Origin: Mauremys mutica
Lineage: Eukaryota > Chordata > Testudines > Geoemydidae
DNA length: 64,000 nt
Assembly (NCBI RefSeq): GCF_020497125.1
Contig: NC_059082.1
Location: 27,674,965-27,738,964 of the forward strand
Direction of reading: 5' to 3'
Part shown: in pieces, positions 45,174 to 55,194 of the stretch
Numbering within the stretch: the stretch's first letter is position 1
Layout of the letters: the number at the start of each line of letters is the position of its first letter
Translations under genes and position numbers: made by a program
Notes under the pieces: model-generated
What the model saw: only the letters and a program-made list of their open reading frames with translations
Told to the model about the DNA's origin: nothing
The model's database searches: none

Positions 45174-46730
45174 ATCCCAGCCTCTGTCACTACAGAGATG
45201 TTTCCACCACTTCCTGATGCAGAAGCATGAGTATCATGCTTTCCAGACAGTACACAGATTTTGTAGCTGGACTTTTACGTAGAGCATTTCCCAAGGAATG
45301 GGCATGAAGACAACATTTTAAGTGAAAACAGAATAATAGTTATTCACTGTACCCTTCTCAAGGGATAAGATACACTCAGACAGGAGACAGTTTTAGTCAA
45401 TAGTCTCTATTTTGACTTCTTAATGATGTGCTGAAAACCACTGGGGAACAGCAAAAAGCTGTAGCTTGGTATGGCATTTATTCTTGCAGACAGCAATTTT
45501 GTTCCAGGGGGCAGGCAATCTGGAAATATGTTGACATTTACAATGTCAATAGGGTAATGAATAGCTGAAATGAAAAACTAATATCTTGCCAGCTCTTTAA
45601 AGGGCTATTCACATGAATGGGGACCAGGCTCTAAATTCAAATCCCACTTTCTGCTGAACAATGTAACGTGGCTTTATGTTAGAGAGATGTTCAGTGAGCT
45701 GCTGACATATGGGTTTAATTTAATCCTGTTGTGTTTCGTTCCCTGTGTATAGCCACATCAGATCTGGGATTTTTCTGAAACAGGATCTTTTAAAGTAACT
45801 GTACACTATCTCTGTATTCTAGGTCACATCATACACCAGGCAGTATCTCCAAATGAGGCCTTTTGAATAATGAGGTTAGCAGGTGCATTTAGAATGAATT
45901 GTAGCTCTAATGGCTTGCAATTTTCTCCATTAATTTTCTTCACTCAGAGCTACATTACTAATCTACACACCAAAAAACATTGTTCTGCTAAGGTTTTTTA
46001 AAAGATGTCAGCATTTCTTTTTCCCCACTGTGAGTTAAGTGGAATGACCCCTCCATAATGGGCTTTTGGAACAAACTCTTCTGTTGTGCTTTTAAAAGTA
46101 TTTTCCTTGCCAGACAACACAACTTTGCAGCAATGGATTCAATTTAAAGTATATGAAGTGTTTGCAAGGTCATTGGTACAATAACATTATTAGTCATATT
46201 CTAAGGAGAGAATAGTACCTTACTACATGGCACTGACAGCATTTAGAATATTGCCTGCAGTACAGGGCATCCCGGGAACAGAAAAACATCAACGAATTAA
46301 AGAGTATTTAGAAAGGAGACACATAAGGGATTGGAGGTGTAATTAAAGATTAAAGGAAAGATTAAAAAGACTAAATACATTTAATTGCTAAGAGGGATGC
46401 AGGAAGGCTTATGTAGGGGATCCAGAGGGAAATATGCAGAAAATTCTCCATATTATCCCGTCGGAAAGGCCTGGCCAGATCTACTGCAGTGAGAAACAAG
46501 AGGAACAAACCCTCAGGAGGAGGAGGGGCTGTCAGATGGTAGACTTCTCCAGAGAACCCTCTTGTGGCCAGATGTCACACTGACAGCCCACTGCCATCAA
46601 ACTCCCCTTCTTCATGTCTCCCCAGCTAAACTCACAATAGGTCAGTCTTGCAGGGCCCTACCAGCAGAGTTTTATTTATTTTCCAAAACAAGGAATCAAA
46701 ATGAAAATATTAGGTAATTACCCTATTGTC

Positions 46731-46944
46731 ATAGGAACATAAGAACGGCCATACTGGGTCAGACCAAAGGTCCATCTAGCCCAGTATCCTGTCTTCTGAC
46801 AGTGGCCAATGCCAGGTGCCCCCCCCCCCCCAGAGGGAATGAACAGAACAGGCAATCATCAAGTGATCCATCCCCTGTTGCCCACTCTCAGCTTCCGGCA
46901 AACAGAGGCTAGGGACACCATCCCTGCCCATCTTGGCTAATAGC
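46731..46944 (-). mobile_element. CR1 3' fragment
   Basis: Matches the same CR1 3' end as 18386-18618: 'aacggccatactgggtcaga', 'ccaaaggtccatctagccca', 'gacagtggccaatgccaggt', 'ggctagggacaccatccctg'. It is much less diverged from my expectation than the decayed CR1, apart from a C13 run at 46819-46831. Confidence 0.88.
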
Positions 46945-47166
46945 CACTCTATAGTCTCTCTGCCCTCAGGGGGTCTCTCCTCCAAAACTATTGCCAGGCC
47001 TCGTGTCTCTGGTGGGTCCTGCAACACTCTCAGCCTCTCTCTCACTTCCATTTCCTGATACCCTTTATAGGGAATCAGCTGATCCTTGTGCAGCTGTGCA
47101 TCCTTTGTAATTAGGGATGCCTGGCCCAGACCTCAGGCCGTTAAAGGACAAGTCACCCTGTTACAC
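46945..47166 (-). mobile_element. Partial LTR
   Basis: Read on the reverse strand it begins TGTAACAGGGTGACTTG and contains a TATA-like CCCTATAAAGGG about 90 bp in (47065-47076), then runs into the CR1 fragment. The TGTAACAGGG start resembles the start TGTAGCAGGG of the solo LTR at 54901-55287. The 3' end is missing or displaced by the CR1, and no target duplication can be shown. An upstream 'ttttatttattttcc' (46670-46684) might be the remaining polyadenylation end. Confidence 0.5.
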
Positions 47167-47207
47167 ACACATAACGAACTCCTGAGCGCAGGAGAGGAAT
47201 AATGAAC

Positions 47208-47461
47208 AGGGGTGTGTCTACACAGCAAAGAAAAACCCGTGGTGGGCCCATTCCTGTCGACTCAGGCTGTTCCATTGCTGTGTAGACTTCCAGGCTCAGG
47301 CTGGAGCCTGAGCTCTGGGATGCTCCAAGGTGTGAGGGTCCCAGAGCACCAGAGCCAGGAAGTCTACACAGCAATGAAACAGCCCTGCAGCCCAAGCCCC
47401 GCGAGTCTGAGTCGGCTGGCATGGGCCAGCCATAGGGTTTTTTTGCTGTAGACATACCCCT
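47208..47461. mobile_element. Palindromic MITE
   Basis: Ends AGGGGTGTGTCTACACAGCA and, on the other strand, AGGGGTATGTCTACAGCAAA are inverted repeats. The interior is a long near-palindrome around 'caggctggagcctgagctct' with 'gtagacttccaggct' on one side and 'aggaagtctacacagcaa' on the other. It is a well-known type of reptile MITE. Two apparent frames on opposite strands reflect the palindrome and are not genes. Confidence 0.8.
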
Positions 47462-47572
47462 AGTCAGCCCGTAGGAGGAGATGTGGAGAGTCTCTTAACT
47501 ATTGCTTAAGTGGCTGATGAAGCTGAACGAAGGACAATTTGGGTTGAGTGTCAGGAAAAGACATTCTTAATG

Positions 47573-47980
47573 CAGCAGAACCTCAGAATTACGGACACCT
47601 TGGAAATGGAGATTGTTTGTAACTCTGAAATCTTTGTAACTCCAAACAAAACATTATGGTTGTTCTTTCAAAAGTTTATAATTGAACAGTGACTTAATTC
47701 AGCTTTGAAACTTGACTATGCAGAAGAAAAATGCTGCTTTTAACCATCTTAAGTTAAATAAAACAAGCACAGAAACCATTTCCTTATCTTGTCACTCCTT
47801 TTTTTAAACTTTATTTATTTATTTTTTTAAAGAAATTTACATTTAACACAGTACTGTACTGTATTTGTTTTTTTGTTTTGTCTCTGCTGCTGCCTGATTG
47901 CAAACTTCCGGTTCCAAATGAGGTGTGTGATTAATTGGTCAGCTCGTAACTCTGTTGTTCATAACTCTGAGGTTCTGCTG
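47573..47980. mobile_element. Tigger-like MITE, second copy
   Basis: Ends CAGCAGAACCTCAGAATTAC and, on the other strand, CAGCAGAACCTCAGAGTTAT. TA follows the right end (47981-47982); the left flank is TG, probably a mutated TA. The interior has 'acagtactgtactgtatttg' and 'tctctgctgctgcctgattg', which are the inverse of parts of 14994-15277, so the two are the same family. This copy is about 120 bp longer. Confidence 0.75.
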
Positions 47981-47982
47981 TA

Positions 47983-49857
47983 ACCTCATTTGATTGTGGA
48001 ATGGCAGTCTCCCTAGGAAAGTGGTGGAAGCTCCAGTACTTGGCTCATTTTAATCAGGGCTAGACAGAGCATCAGAAAACATACAATAGGGAACAACGCT
48101 GGCTGAGGAATGAGCTAGGTAACCAGTAGTTCATTGACTTGCCATGTCAATGATAGGTCTTGATATTCAGAAGTGCTGAGCATCTGTAGCTCCGATTGAT
48201 CAGCTGGAGTCATGGGTTCTCAACTAATCATAAGGAGATAATTCAGTAAATTCTGATAATAAAAGAACAAATGCAGGAACAAGTAACTAAATCTGACCAT
48301 GATATATCAAATAGTTTAATAGGCTACACTACATTTCCTCCAAGACTCACGATTATTGCAAATAACCTCTGTCCTCCCCAGGACAGTAGAACAAACTATC
48401 TTGTAGAAATAACCAATATTGATCTACCATAAAAACAATGTAATTAAAGTAACTGTAACACACAGGAAATTTGTTGGTACTCAGGTTAAGAAATCTATAA
48501 ATAAAACCAAAAACCCAACAGGTAAAAATTTGCCAAAGTGTAGATAAGAAAACCCAACAGGAGGAAGGGTGTCTCTACAAAAGTAGAAAGTCTCCCTTCA
48601 GAATGTCAAACAACCTTAGGGGAAAAGCAATGTCACCATTGAAAAAAAAAACATACAGGTTCTGGGATTATTGAAAGTCCACACATTTTAGCCCTTCAAA
48701 GAATCCAATTTTGTTCTCTCTACTACTTCTGCTTTGTGGGAAGAAATAAAAGAACAGGATTATTTGAATTTAATGATATCTGTGTCCTCCAACAGCCACT
48801 CCAACTCCCTGGGGCATAGGACCACTGCTGATAAACTCTTCTAACAAAATTGCTGCTTTGCCTTGATGAAACTTTTCTTGCTCTTTAATAAAGCAGATGT
48901 ATAGTCTGGATGTATTTCCGTTCTGGCCCAGCAGCATTCCAGATTATTTGCCTATCTTGCTACTTTCAGAATTTTATTTCTTATCCAAAGTGTTGCACAA
49001 GCAACTAATACCCACCTAAGGACAGTGGGTTTATTCACAGAAAAGTTTGCAATTGCAGTGAACCAGACTCGGATGGCTACAAAAGCTGAAGTGAAAATAT
49101 TTAGAAAAGAAAAACATCAACTCCCTCTTATTTCCATGCTCTCAGGGATTTCTAAGAAGGCAGAAGCTGCTGACTCTGGATGAAGGGCCTGATATTGATC
49201 TCACTTACACATCAGTTATGTAACCCCTTTGACTTTAATGGAATTACACCTGATTTATACTTGTGTGCAAGCAGAGAGTCCCTACTTTCTAAAGTGCCCA
49301 TGCACTTACTGAATACCTTGTTTTCCTTGATAATGGAAGAAATATGCTGAGCTATGTTTTAAATCGCCAGCATACCCTCCAGCCCCTTCATTTTACTTGC
49401 TCCTTCATATTGTTTGGCAGTTCTGAACATTGTCAATTCCTGGAAAATCCAGAAACCTTTTCTCCAAACCAAGCTATTTTGGGGCAGCCAGCATAAGTTT
49501 GTTGTTATTACAATTGCATTCACTCTTGCCAGACTTTGATTTAACCAAAGTGATCCACACATATGTGATCTATCTACAGAACTGTTATTTTAGTTCTTTG
49601 TAGCCTCATAAGAAAATGCTGAGCTTAAAAACAACAAATAAATCCTACATATTGATTCAGAACACAGCTGCCTACTTGACTAGGTCATCCCGGTATTCTC
49701 TGCTATTTAATGGTTCCCTGGAGAACACTGGTCTGATTCAGAATTTAGGCACTAAACTTCAACTCCATCTCTAGGATTAACCCAAGTTATCAGGGGCACA
49801 ACCTCCCATGAGATCTGCTTCCCACTGGCATCCATATGGGAGTCACTACATAAGCTT
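47983..49857. other. Unassigned AT-rich non-coding DNA
   Basis: No gene. A weak 'gggcctgat ... acaccagatttat' palindrome-like block at 49180-49265 resembles the repeat at 8957-9046 but is too diverged to call. Confidence 0.4.
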
Positions 49858-51945
49858 AGTCTTCTTCTTTCATATTGCTTGGGTAGGTAGCAACATCTAC
49901 AAATTTATATCTAAGTTTGATAGCCAGCACCTTGCCGCAGCAGTGAACTGGTGAATGTCCTTCAGGCCCCCAGCAAAAAACGAAGGGACATTCAGATATG
50001 ATGAGCTCTATCGTTTGTGCCTGGTGACCACAGTTGTCATTTTTCATTTAAAGAGGGAATGTCCACATCTCTCATGAGTTGTCCTGATGTGATTCAATCT
50101 GTACCAGTCTCTTTCTGACATAAATCAAAACCTGGTGGTTCCTCAAGAGGATCAGCAATGAGCTGGGGTTTTTTTTGAGTGGTCAAAGTGCTCCATGTGA
50201 TTCTCCATTGAGCCACAGCGTCAAAGTTGGTTGTAAGGATCTTGATACGGTTACATAGAGGATTGCAGGAATTTAATCTTGTCTTTGGTGGGTTCTGCAG
50301 GTCATGGTGCATTAGGATCCTCATATTTGCATTGACATGATTAAGGAAGTGAGATGTCTGAGCAGCTATTCTAATCTGTCGAGGCTGGATGTGCAATAGG
50401 ACCGGGAGCCAGTCAAACTGGAGTAGACTTGAGCGTCACTGACACTACGCACATAGCATTATTGAACTGAGTGTCAAAGTTTAGTGAGACTGCACTGGCG
50501 CACAATATTCAGCTGCAGAATATACCAAGGCAATTGTTGCAGTTCATAAGGTCCATGGAGTTGAGCATTTAAGGTGTACATTAAAGCAGCGGTCCCCAGT
50601 CATTGCTGCCAAGAGGTGAATTGTTCGCCGGCAGTGAATGACACGGGAGACCTTGAGGAGGTCCTGTCTCCAGACAGTGTTGTATGCTGAGGACAGATCA
50701 ACAAGGGGATTCCTGTCTTCAACTTACATTGATATCCTGCCTCAATGTGGCTGGTAAGTGAAGCTAGTTGGTCACAGCAGTTCCTCTTTGGGCAAAATCC
50801 TGCCTGCTCCACTGGGAGGATGTCTTCAATAATATCAGACAGATGGTGGAGCAGCACCCGTTCCATGAGCTTGATGGTGGTTGAGAGGAGAGAGATGGGG
50901 TGGTAGTTGGCTGCATCCTCTGGGGGTTTCCCAGGCTTCAGTAGGGCAACCACTGTTGCCTGTCGCCAACTTGTTGGCACGTCTCTGGTTCTATGCATGG
51001 CAGTAAAAAGCACCACCAGTCATTCCCGTTCCCGTCTCCCCAGATTCTTGAGAAACTCTGGAGGAATCCCAATAATCCCTGCAGCTTTCCAGCTCTTGAT
51101 TTCCAACAGTGCAACACTGATCTCCTTGACAGAATATGGGGAAGAGAGTGGCGATTCCTCTGGGCATTGTGAAAGGCTTCTGTGGAGTTCCTGCTGGACC
51201 TCCTGGCATGTAATCTTGTCTCTTAGCATCTTCCTGTTAGAAAGAAGATGAAAGGCAACAGCATTTGCTGTCACCTTTGCTGAGTGTTGCGTTACTGGCT
51301 GGGATCCTCCAAGTTGCCACAAAAGAGCCCATGCCTTACGGCCTGAATGAGTAAAATCAAGGCTTTCAACAGTTTCTTTCCACCATTCCAGGCATGCCGA
51401 ATTCAAGGACTCAAGCAGCCCAGTGGCTTTATCTGGGTTGCCACTCATTTCATATTCCCTCAGGAGAGACTCGGATTCTTTTGTCCAGCAGGGGGTGAAA
51501 GCCTTGCAGTGACCATGCGGGATGTACTTCTTAGTGGTCAATTTTCAGATGTTTGTAAAATGACTGAAGTTTTTAGGTATTGGTCTGAGCCGTGGGATCC
51601 GAGATTCTGTTTCTGAAGTGTGGGCAGGCCAGTTAGCCTTGCAGAAATTCCAATGCGGCTTTGGCACCAACTGCACAAGAGGCACTTCCAGGCCAATCTG
51701 GAGGATGATTGGATGATGTGGGCTATATGGGAAGTGACTCAGGATGGGTCTTGTTGTGGCCAGTGGGACACCTGCGCTATTACGGGTCACAAAACACAGG
51801 TCAGAGTTGTGATCCATTGTCCACCTCACAGACTGAAAAGATCCAGATTGCTTCGGATCATAGAGCAGGTGGAGGTGTTCAAGGGAGGCCCATTCTGTGA
51901 TCTGGTCCCCGGCTGTGTCAAAGCTTAGTTCAAAGAGTTTATGAA
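49858..51945 (-). pseudogene. Decayed non-LTR LINE ORF2 (not CR1), internally deleted
   Basis: The reverse strand reads through the protein order of a non-LTR retrotransposon. The endonuclease C-terminal end is at 51545-51930 (LEHLHLLYDPK, then RWTMDHNSDLCFVTRN). A linker follows at 51050-51541 (SLDFTHSGRKAWALL, SWKAAGIIGIPPEF). The reverse transcriptase start is at 50640-51016 (YHPISLLSTTIKLMERVL, EQAGFCPKRNCCDQ, and motif A DLSSAYNTVW, shifted one frame). Motifs B and C are absent: sequence jumps to VYSAAEYCAPVQS at about 50480-50520, then the C-terminal EEPPGFDL (50125-50150) and a Cys/His-like end (NCGHQAQTIELIISECP). Stops and frameshifts break it. The THS-RKAW and PPGFDL signatures belong to a Jockey-like lineage distinct from CR1; I do not assign the clade. 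Confidence 0.8.
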
Positions 51946-52485
51946 AGTTTAAAAAGTGAAACTTGTGTGTTTAATATACAACAGACTCTGGATCTGGAAC
52001 CCAATATCAGACAAATCTGGATGACCATGAAGTTTATTGCCTAAAAATCAAAATGAGACAATCACTCTTTTGACCTAGTCCTCTCCTACAGTATTAACAC
52101 CACATTCAAAATTAATAAAGTTTAGTCCCTGCGGGCTAGAGAGAAGAGAGAGATCGATCTTTATTTGTCCACATTGTCACTGTGGGAGAATGGTCTAGTA
52201 TGTGATTATTCGAAAGGCCCCACATGTTGCTCTATATTCTATAGCAGTAGTTAGGATCAGTTGTCATGCTCTTTTTTTGTGCTGATGTCCTAGCCTTTCG
52301 AATTGAGGGCCCCTCCCTTTGGAATTCCCCTCCTCTTGATCCTCTCTCTGACCCTGAATTAGTTAACTACAAGCTTCATTTGTTTGCCCTAGCTTTGTTT
52401 AGCTTTTATATTTTATTTGGTTGCACTCCTGATACTCTCTCTACCAATAAAACTTTGGAGGCATGCTAGTCTGTCTTACATCACT
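51946..52485. other. Unassigned non-coding DNA
   Basis: No gene. The phrase at 52266-52469 'ggaattcccctcctcttgat' and 'gagttaactacaagcttcatttg' is faintly like the 3' part of a MIR/L2 or SINE element with a 'caataaaactttggaggcat' end, not assigned. Confidence 0.35.
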
Positions 52486-52955
52486 ACAGTATTTACCTAA
52501 CTGTAGTATCTGAGCACCTCACAGTTTTCAATGGCTTTATCCTCATGACAGACCTATGATGTAGGGAAGTGCTATTACCCCCATTTTACAGAGAAAGATT
52601 AAGACCCAGATTTTTAAAAAGTATTTAGGCATTTCTTTGCTCAGAATTGCAAGGCTGAAGTGACTTAGGAGCCCAAGTCCCCAACTTTTAAAGGCATTTA
52701 GGTGCCTCACTTGCATGGAAATCAATGGGAGCTAGGTGCTCAAATGCCTTTAAAATCTGTACCTATTTCACTTTTGAAAATGAGAAGTAGGCACCTAAGT
52801 CACTTAGGCCTTGCAATGCTGAGTGAAACAGCAGCTAAATAGCCTGAAGAATCTGGACCTAAACAACTTGCCCAAGGCAACACAAGATATCTGTGGCAGG
52901 GAAATTGAATCGCAGGGTAGCACTTTAAGCACCAGACTATTCTTCTTCTCAGTAA
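52486..52955 (+). mobile_element. MIR-like SINE split by a palindromic repeat
   Basis: Left part: 'agtatctgagcacctcacag', 'ctattacccccattttacag'. Right part from 52860: 'aaacaacttgcccaaggcaa', 'tggcagggaaattgaatcgc', 'gcaccagactattcttctt'. Between them lies about 250 bp that does not belong to MIR, including the palindrome 52611-52757. Confidence 0.7.
52611..52757. mobile_element. Palindromic MITE inside the MIR
   Basis: Ends CAGATTTTTAAAAAGTATTT and, on the other strand, CAGATTTTAAAGGCATTTGA, with internal 'catttaggtgcctcacttgc' and 'ggaaatcaatgggagctagg'. The 'TTTAGGTGCCTAA' palindromic style with CAGATTTT ends is a common reptile MITE. A partial second copy follows ('cacttttgaaaatgagaagt', 'aggcacctaagtcacttagg', 52769-52809). 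Confidence 0.65.
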
Positions 52956-53162
52956 ACTACCTGTAGTTTTGATTAAGCCTAAGGACTGCAGGTACCATTT
53001 AAAAAGAGAAGCTGCAGTGACCATCGCATGTAGCTTTATGTCACCTTGTTGTTAAATGTTGATAAATTGCCCCAATTACTTTCAATGATAGGGTGCTTTT
53101 ATATTTTGTTATTTTTATTGTAATAACTTCTAATAACATCCCATACTTATGGTATATCACAT

Positions 53163-53365
53163 TTATTGAAGGACATCCCAGCACTTTACGGAGATGGGCA
53201 TTATTCCTATTAATAGAGCATTATTCCTTCTTTACACATGAGGAAAGTGACATGAAGAAATTAAATGATTTTATCTAGGATCACACAGTGAGCCGGTGGC
53301 AACGTGGGGATTAGAATTGGGGCCTCTTGACTCTCGGGCCCCTCCTCTGGCCACTAGGCAATGTT
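53163..53365 (+). mobile_element. MIR/L2-like copy, first of a pair
   Basis: Runs from 'ttgaaggacatcccagcact' through 'gaaattaaatgattttatct' and 'aggatcacacagtgagccgg' to 'cctcttgactctcgggcccc'. The text is nearly shared with 54116-54295, including 'ctttac(g/a)gagatggg'. It resembles MIR/L2 tails ('aggtcacacagc', 'gggattagaa'). Confidence 0.65.
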
Positions 53366-53369
53366 GTCT

Positions 53370-54110
53370 CCCACTGAAATAGAGAACTGTATATTCTCCT
53401 CATTGAAATGTTACGAGGCTGCATGAGCAAAGTGTTTATTTACTGTATAAACAAATATAAGATGTCAATGGGAATTTTGGGTGTCTATGGAATATATAAT
53501 CAGCCCCTCCGACACTAAGAAGTCTTTAATTTTTATTTTCAAGTATCTTTTTTCCCATCAAACTGAGAGATGTCTCCCAAGGGCACTACAAGAGCAGCTT
53601 TCATTAAGCTACAAAAAGATATTATTGATGAAAAATGTAGTTTAAAATTAAAACATCAACATGCCTCCATAAGTTCATTAGAATACAGACATCTAACTTG
53701 GAGAAAAGGTTTGAATGAAAGTAGATTTAAATACAGCCATTTACTCAGCTGTAAAGAAAACAGCTTTGTAAGCACAGCTGGGAGTGTAATTTTCTTTGTT
53801 TAGCTTGGGATCCCTTCAGTTAAACTTGTACACTGCATCACTATGAACTATTCTCTTTCTTAAATTATTTATGACATGCATCTTTTTCCTTGAAGCTTTC
53901 TGGATGGCCATATCGGGGGGACTGTCCACCCCCTTTTTCTTCCATGCAGGAGACTTGCCCATGTGGATTGATTTACCTGCAACTTCCATCATATTCATTT
54001 TAGGCAATGTGCCACAATGACATCTAGCACAATGGAAGAACAAATGCGCCTGAAGAAGGATAGAGGGCCATTACCTGCTAGCACCTGGCTCTTGCATTAG
54101 TTTTAGAACC
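53370..54110. other. Unassigned AT-rich non-coding DNA
   Basis: No gene recognised. Confidence 0.4.
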
Positions 54111-54115
54111 GTTTG

Positions 54116-54295
54116 TGAAGGATGTCCCAGCACTTTACAAAGATGGGTATTATCCCCATTAATAGGATAAACGGACCTAGAGAAATTAAATGATTTTATC
54201 TAGGTTCACACAGTGAGCCTGTGACAAGGCTGGGATTAGAAAATGGGCCTCTTGACTCTCAGGCTCCTCCTTCAGCCATCAGATATTAGGATGGA
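54116..54295 (+). mobile_element. MIR/L2-like copy, second of a pair
   Basis: Shares 'ggatgtcccagcactttaca', 'gaaattaaatgattttatct', 'ggttcacacagtgagcctgt' and 'gcctcttgactctcaggctc' with 53163-53365, about 950 bp away in the same orientation. It lacks about 25 bp in the first third. Confidence 0.65.
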
Positions 54296-54467
54296 TGGGA
54301 GATGTTAAAATTATTTCTTTATATTGATTAAACCCTTTATTAGTAAATGACCTGAGCTTGAGGACTAGAACAATAAAATAATTCAGTTATTAAAGTGGAT
54401 AGTGCTTACATATTTAGGTTATTACATGGTGCCCATCACCCTGGTATTTGAGCACTTGAATGCACTT

Positions 54468-54752
54468 ATGTTTTGGAGCATAAGCTTTCGTGGGTGAATA
54501 CCCACTTCGTCAGATGCATGTAATGGAAATTTCCAGAGGCAGGTATAAATATGCAGGCAAGAATCAGTCTAGAGATAACGAGGTTAGTTCAATCAAGGAG
54601 GATGAGGCCATCTTCTAGCAGTTGAGGTGTGACAAAGTGGGTATTCACCCATGAAAGCTTATGCTCCAAAACATGTTAGTCTATAAGGTGCCACAGGACT
54701 CTTGGTTGCTTTTTACAGATCCAGACTAACATGGCTACCCCTCTGATACTGA
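54468..54752. mobile_element. Penelope-like element terminal fragment, inverted arrangement
   Basis: The low-coordinate part (54468-54630) is a terminal region read on the reverse strand; the high-coordinate part (54631-54752) is terminal sequence read forward. Both share 'aagtgggtattcaccca', GAAAGCTTATGCTCCAAAAC, in opposite orientations. The forward part continues 'atgttagtctataaggtgcc', 'cagatccagactaacatggc', 'tacccctctgatactg', a string I know from an abundant turtle repeat whose longer copies encode a GIY-YIG endonuclease, hence Penelope-like. Inverted or tandem terminal copies are typical of that group. Both termini carry a hammerhead-like core, intact only on the reverse strand. Confidence 0.75.
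54471..54525 (-). ncRNA. Hammerhead-ribozyme-like core
   Basis: On the reverse strand the order is CUGACGA (54507-54513), a stem II of six pairs GUGGGU/ACCCAC closed by an AUUC loop (54490-54505), then GAAA (54486-54489), then a short stem III AGC/GCU with a UUAU loop (54477-54486) and C at the expected cleavage position (54476). CUGANGA, stem II, GAAA and a very short stem III match the type I hammerhead reported in Penelope-like elements. Stem I pairing is not obvious to me, so activity is not claimed. Confidence 0.6.
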
Positions 54753-55042
54753 ATACACTTAATTATTTAAATGAACCCTTGAGGTTAAATGAAGTCTCTT
54801 AGCAAGAAAATAGGTGCCCATCATATTCATCCCTAGGCAATAGGTGCCTCTGATGGAGAAGTTAAAGAAAGCACTGAATAACTGTGCGTTTGGTGAGAAT
54901 TGTAGCAGGGTGCTGGTGCAAAGGCACCTAATTAGCCCCTGCTCAACCAGCCCCAATCAGGAGAAATAGATTGGGGCTGGGGAGAAGTCTGGTGCCTGGC
55001 CTCTGGAACTGGCTGCACCTGTGGGCCTGCTAGTAGAAGAGC

Positions 55043-55049
55043 TATAAAG
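55043..55049 (+). promoter_or_regulatory. LTR TATA box
   Basis: TATAAAG within the solo LTR, about 140 bp after its start and 145 bp before the AATAAA signal, consistent with a Pol II promoter. Confidence 0.65.
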
Positions 55050-55187
55050 GCTGGCTGGCAGCCAGTGCAAGTGGGGATGGCCAGGGAAGGGGCAGTCTCC
55101 AGGCTGAAGGGAGACTCCCTGTAAAAGAGGAGATAGGAAGACCTGTGAGTTTGTAAATAGTATCGCTGGTGGTGGGAACTGTGTGTA

Positions 55188-55194
55188 AATAAAA
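55188..55194 (+). terminator. LTR polyadenylation signal
   Basis: AATAAAA downstream of the TATA box in the same LTR and orientation, marking the R region. Confidence 0.65.

Larger units (their letters stand above)
43421..46730. other. Unassigned AT-rich non-coding DNA
   Basis: No gene was recognised in about 3.3 kb. It includes a CA repeat (44627-44652) and a palindromic MITE-like block (45097-45173). Parts such as 44100-44260 look complex and could be conserved non-coding sequence, but I cannot test that. Confidence 0.45.

Noticed and set aside
46819..46831. C13 run as a possible regulatory G-quadruplex site
   Set aside because: A homopolymer within a CR1 tail where related copies have four C; most likely slippage.
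49180..49265. Palindrome-like 'gggcctgat ... atttatac' block
   Set aside because: Too diverged and without target duplication to be called an element.
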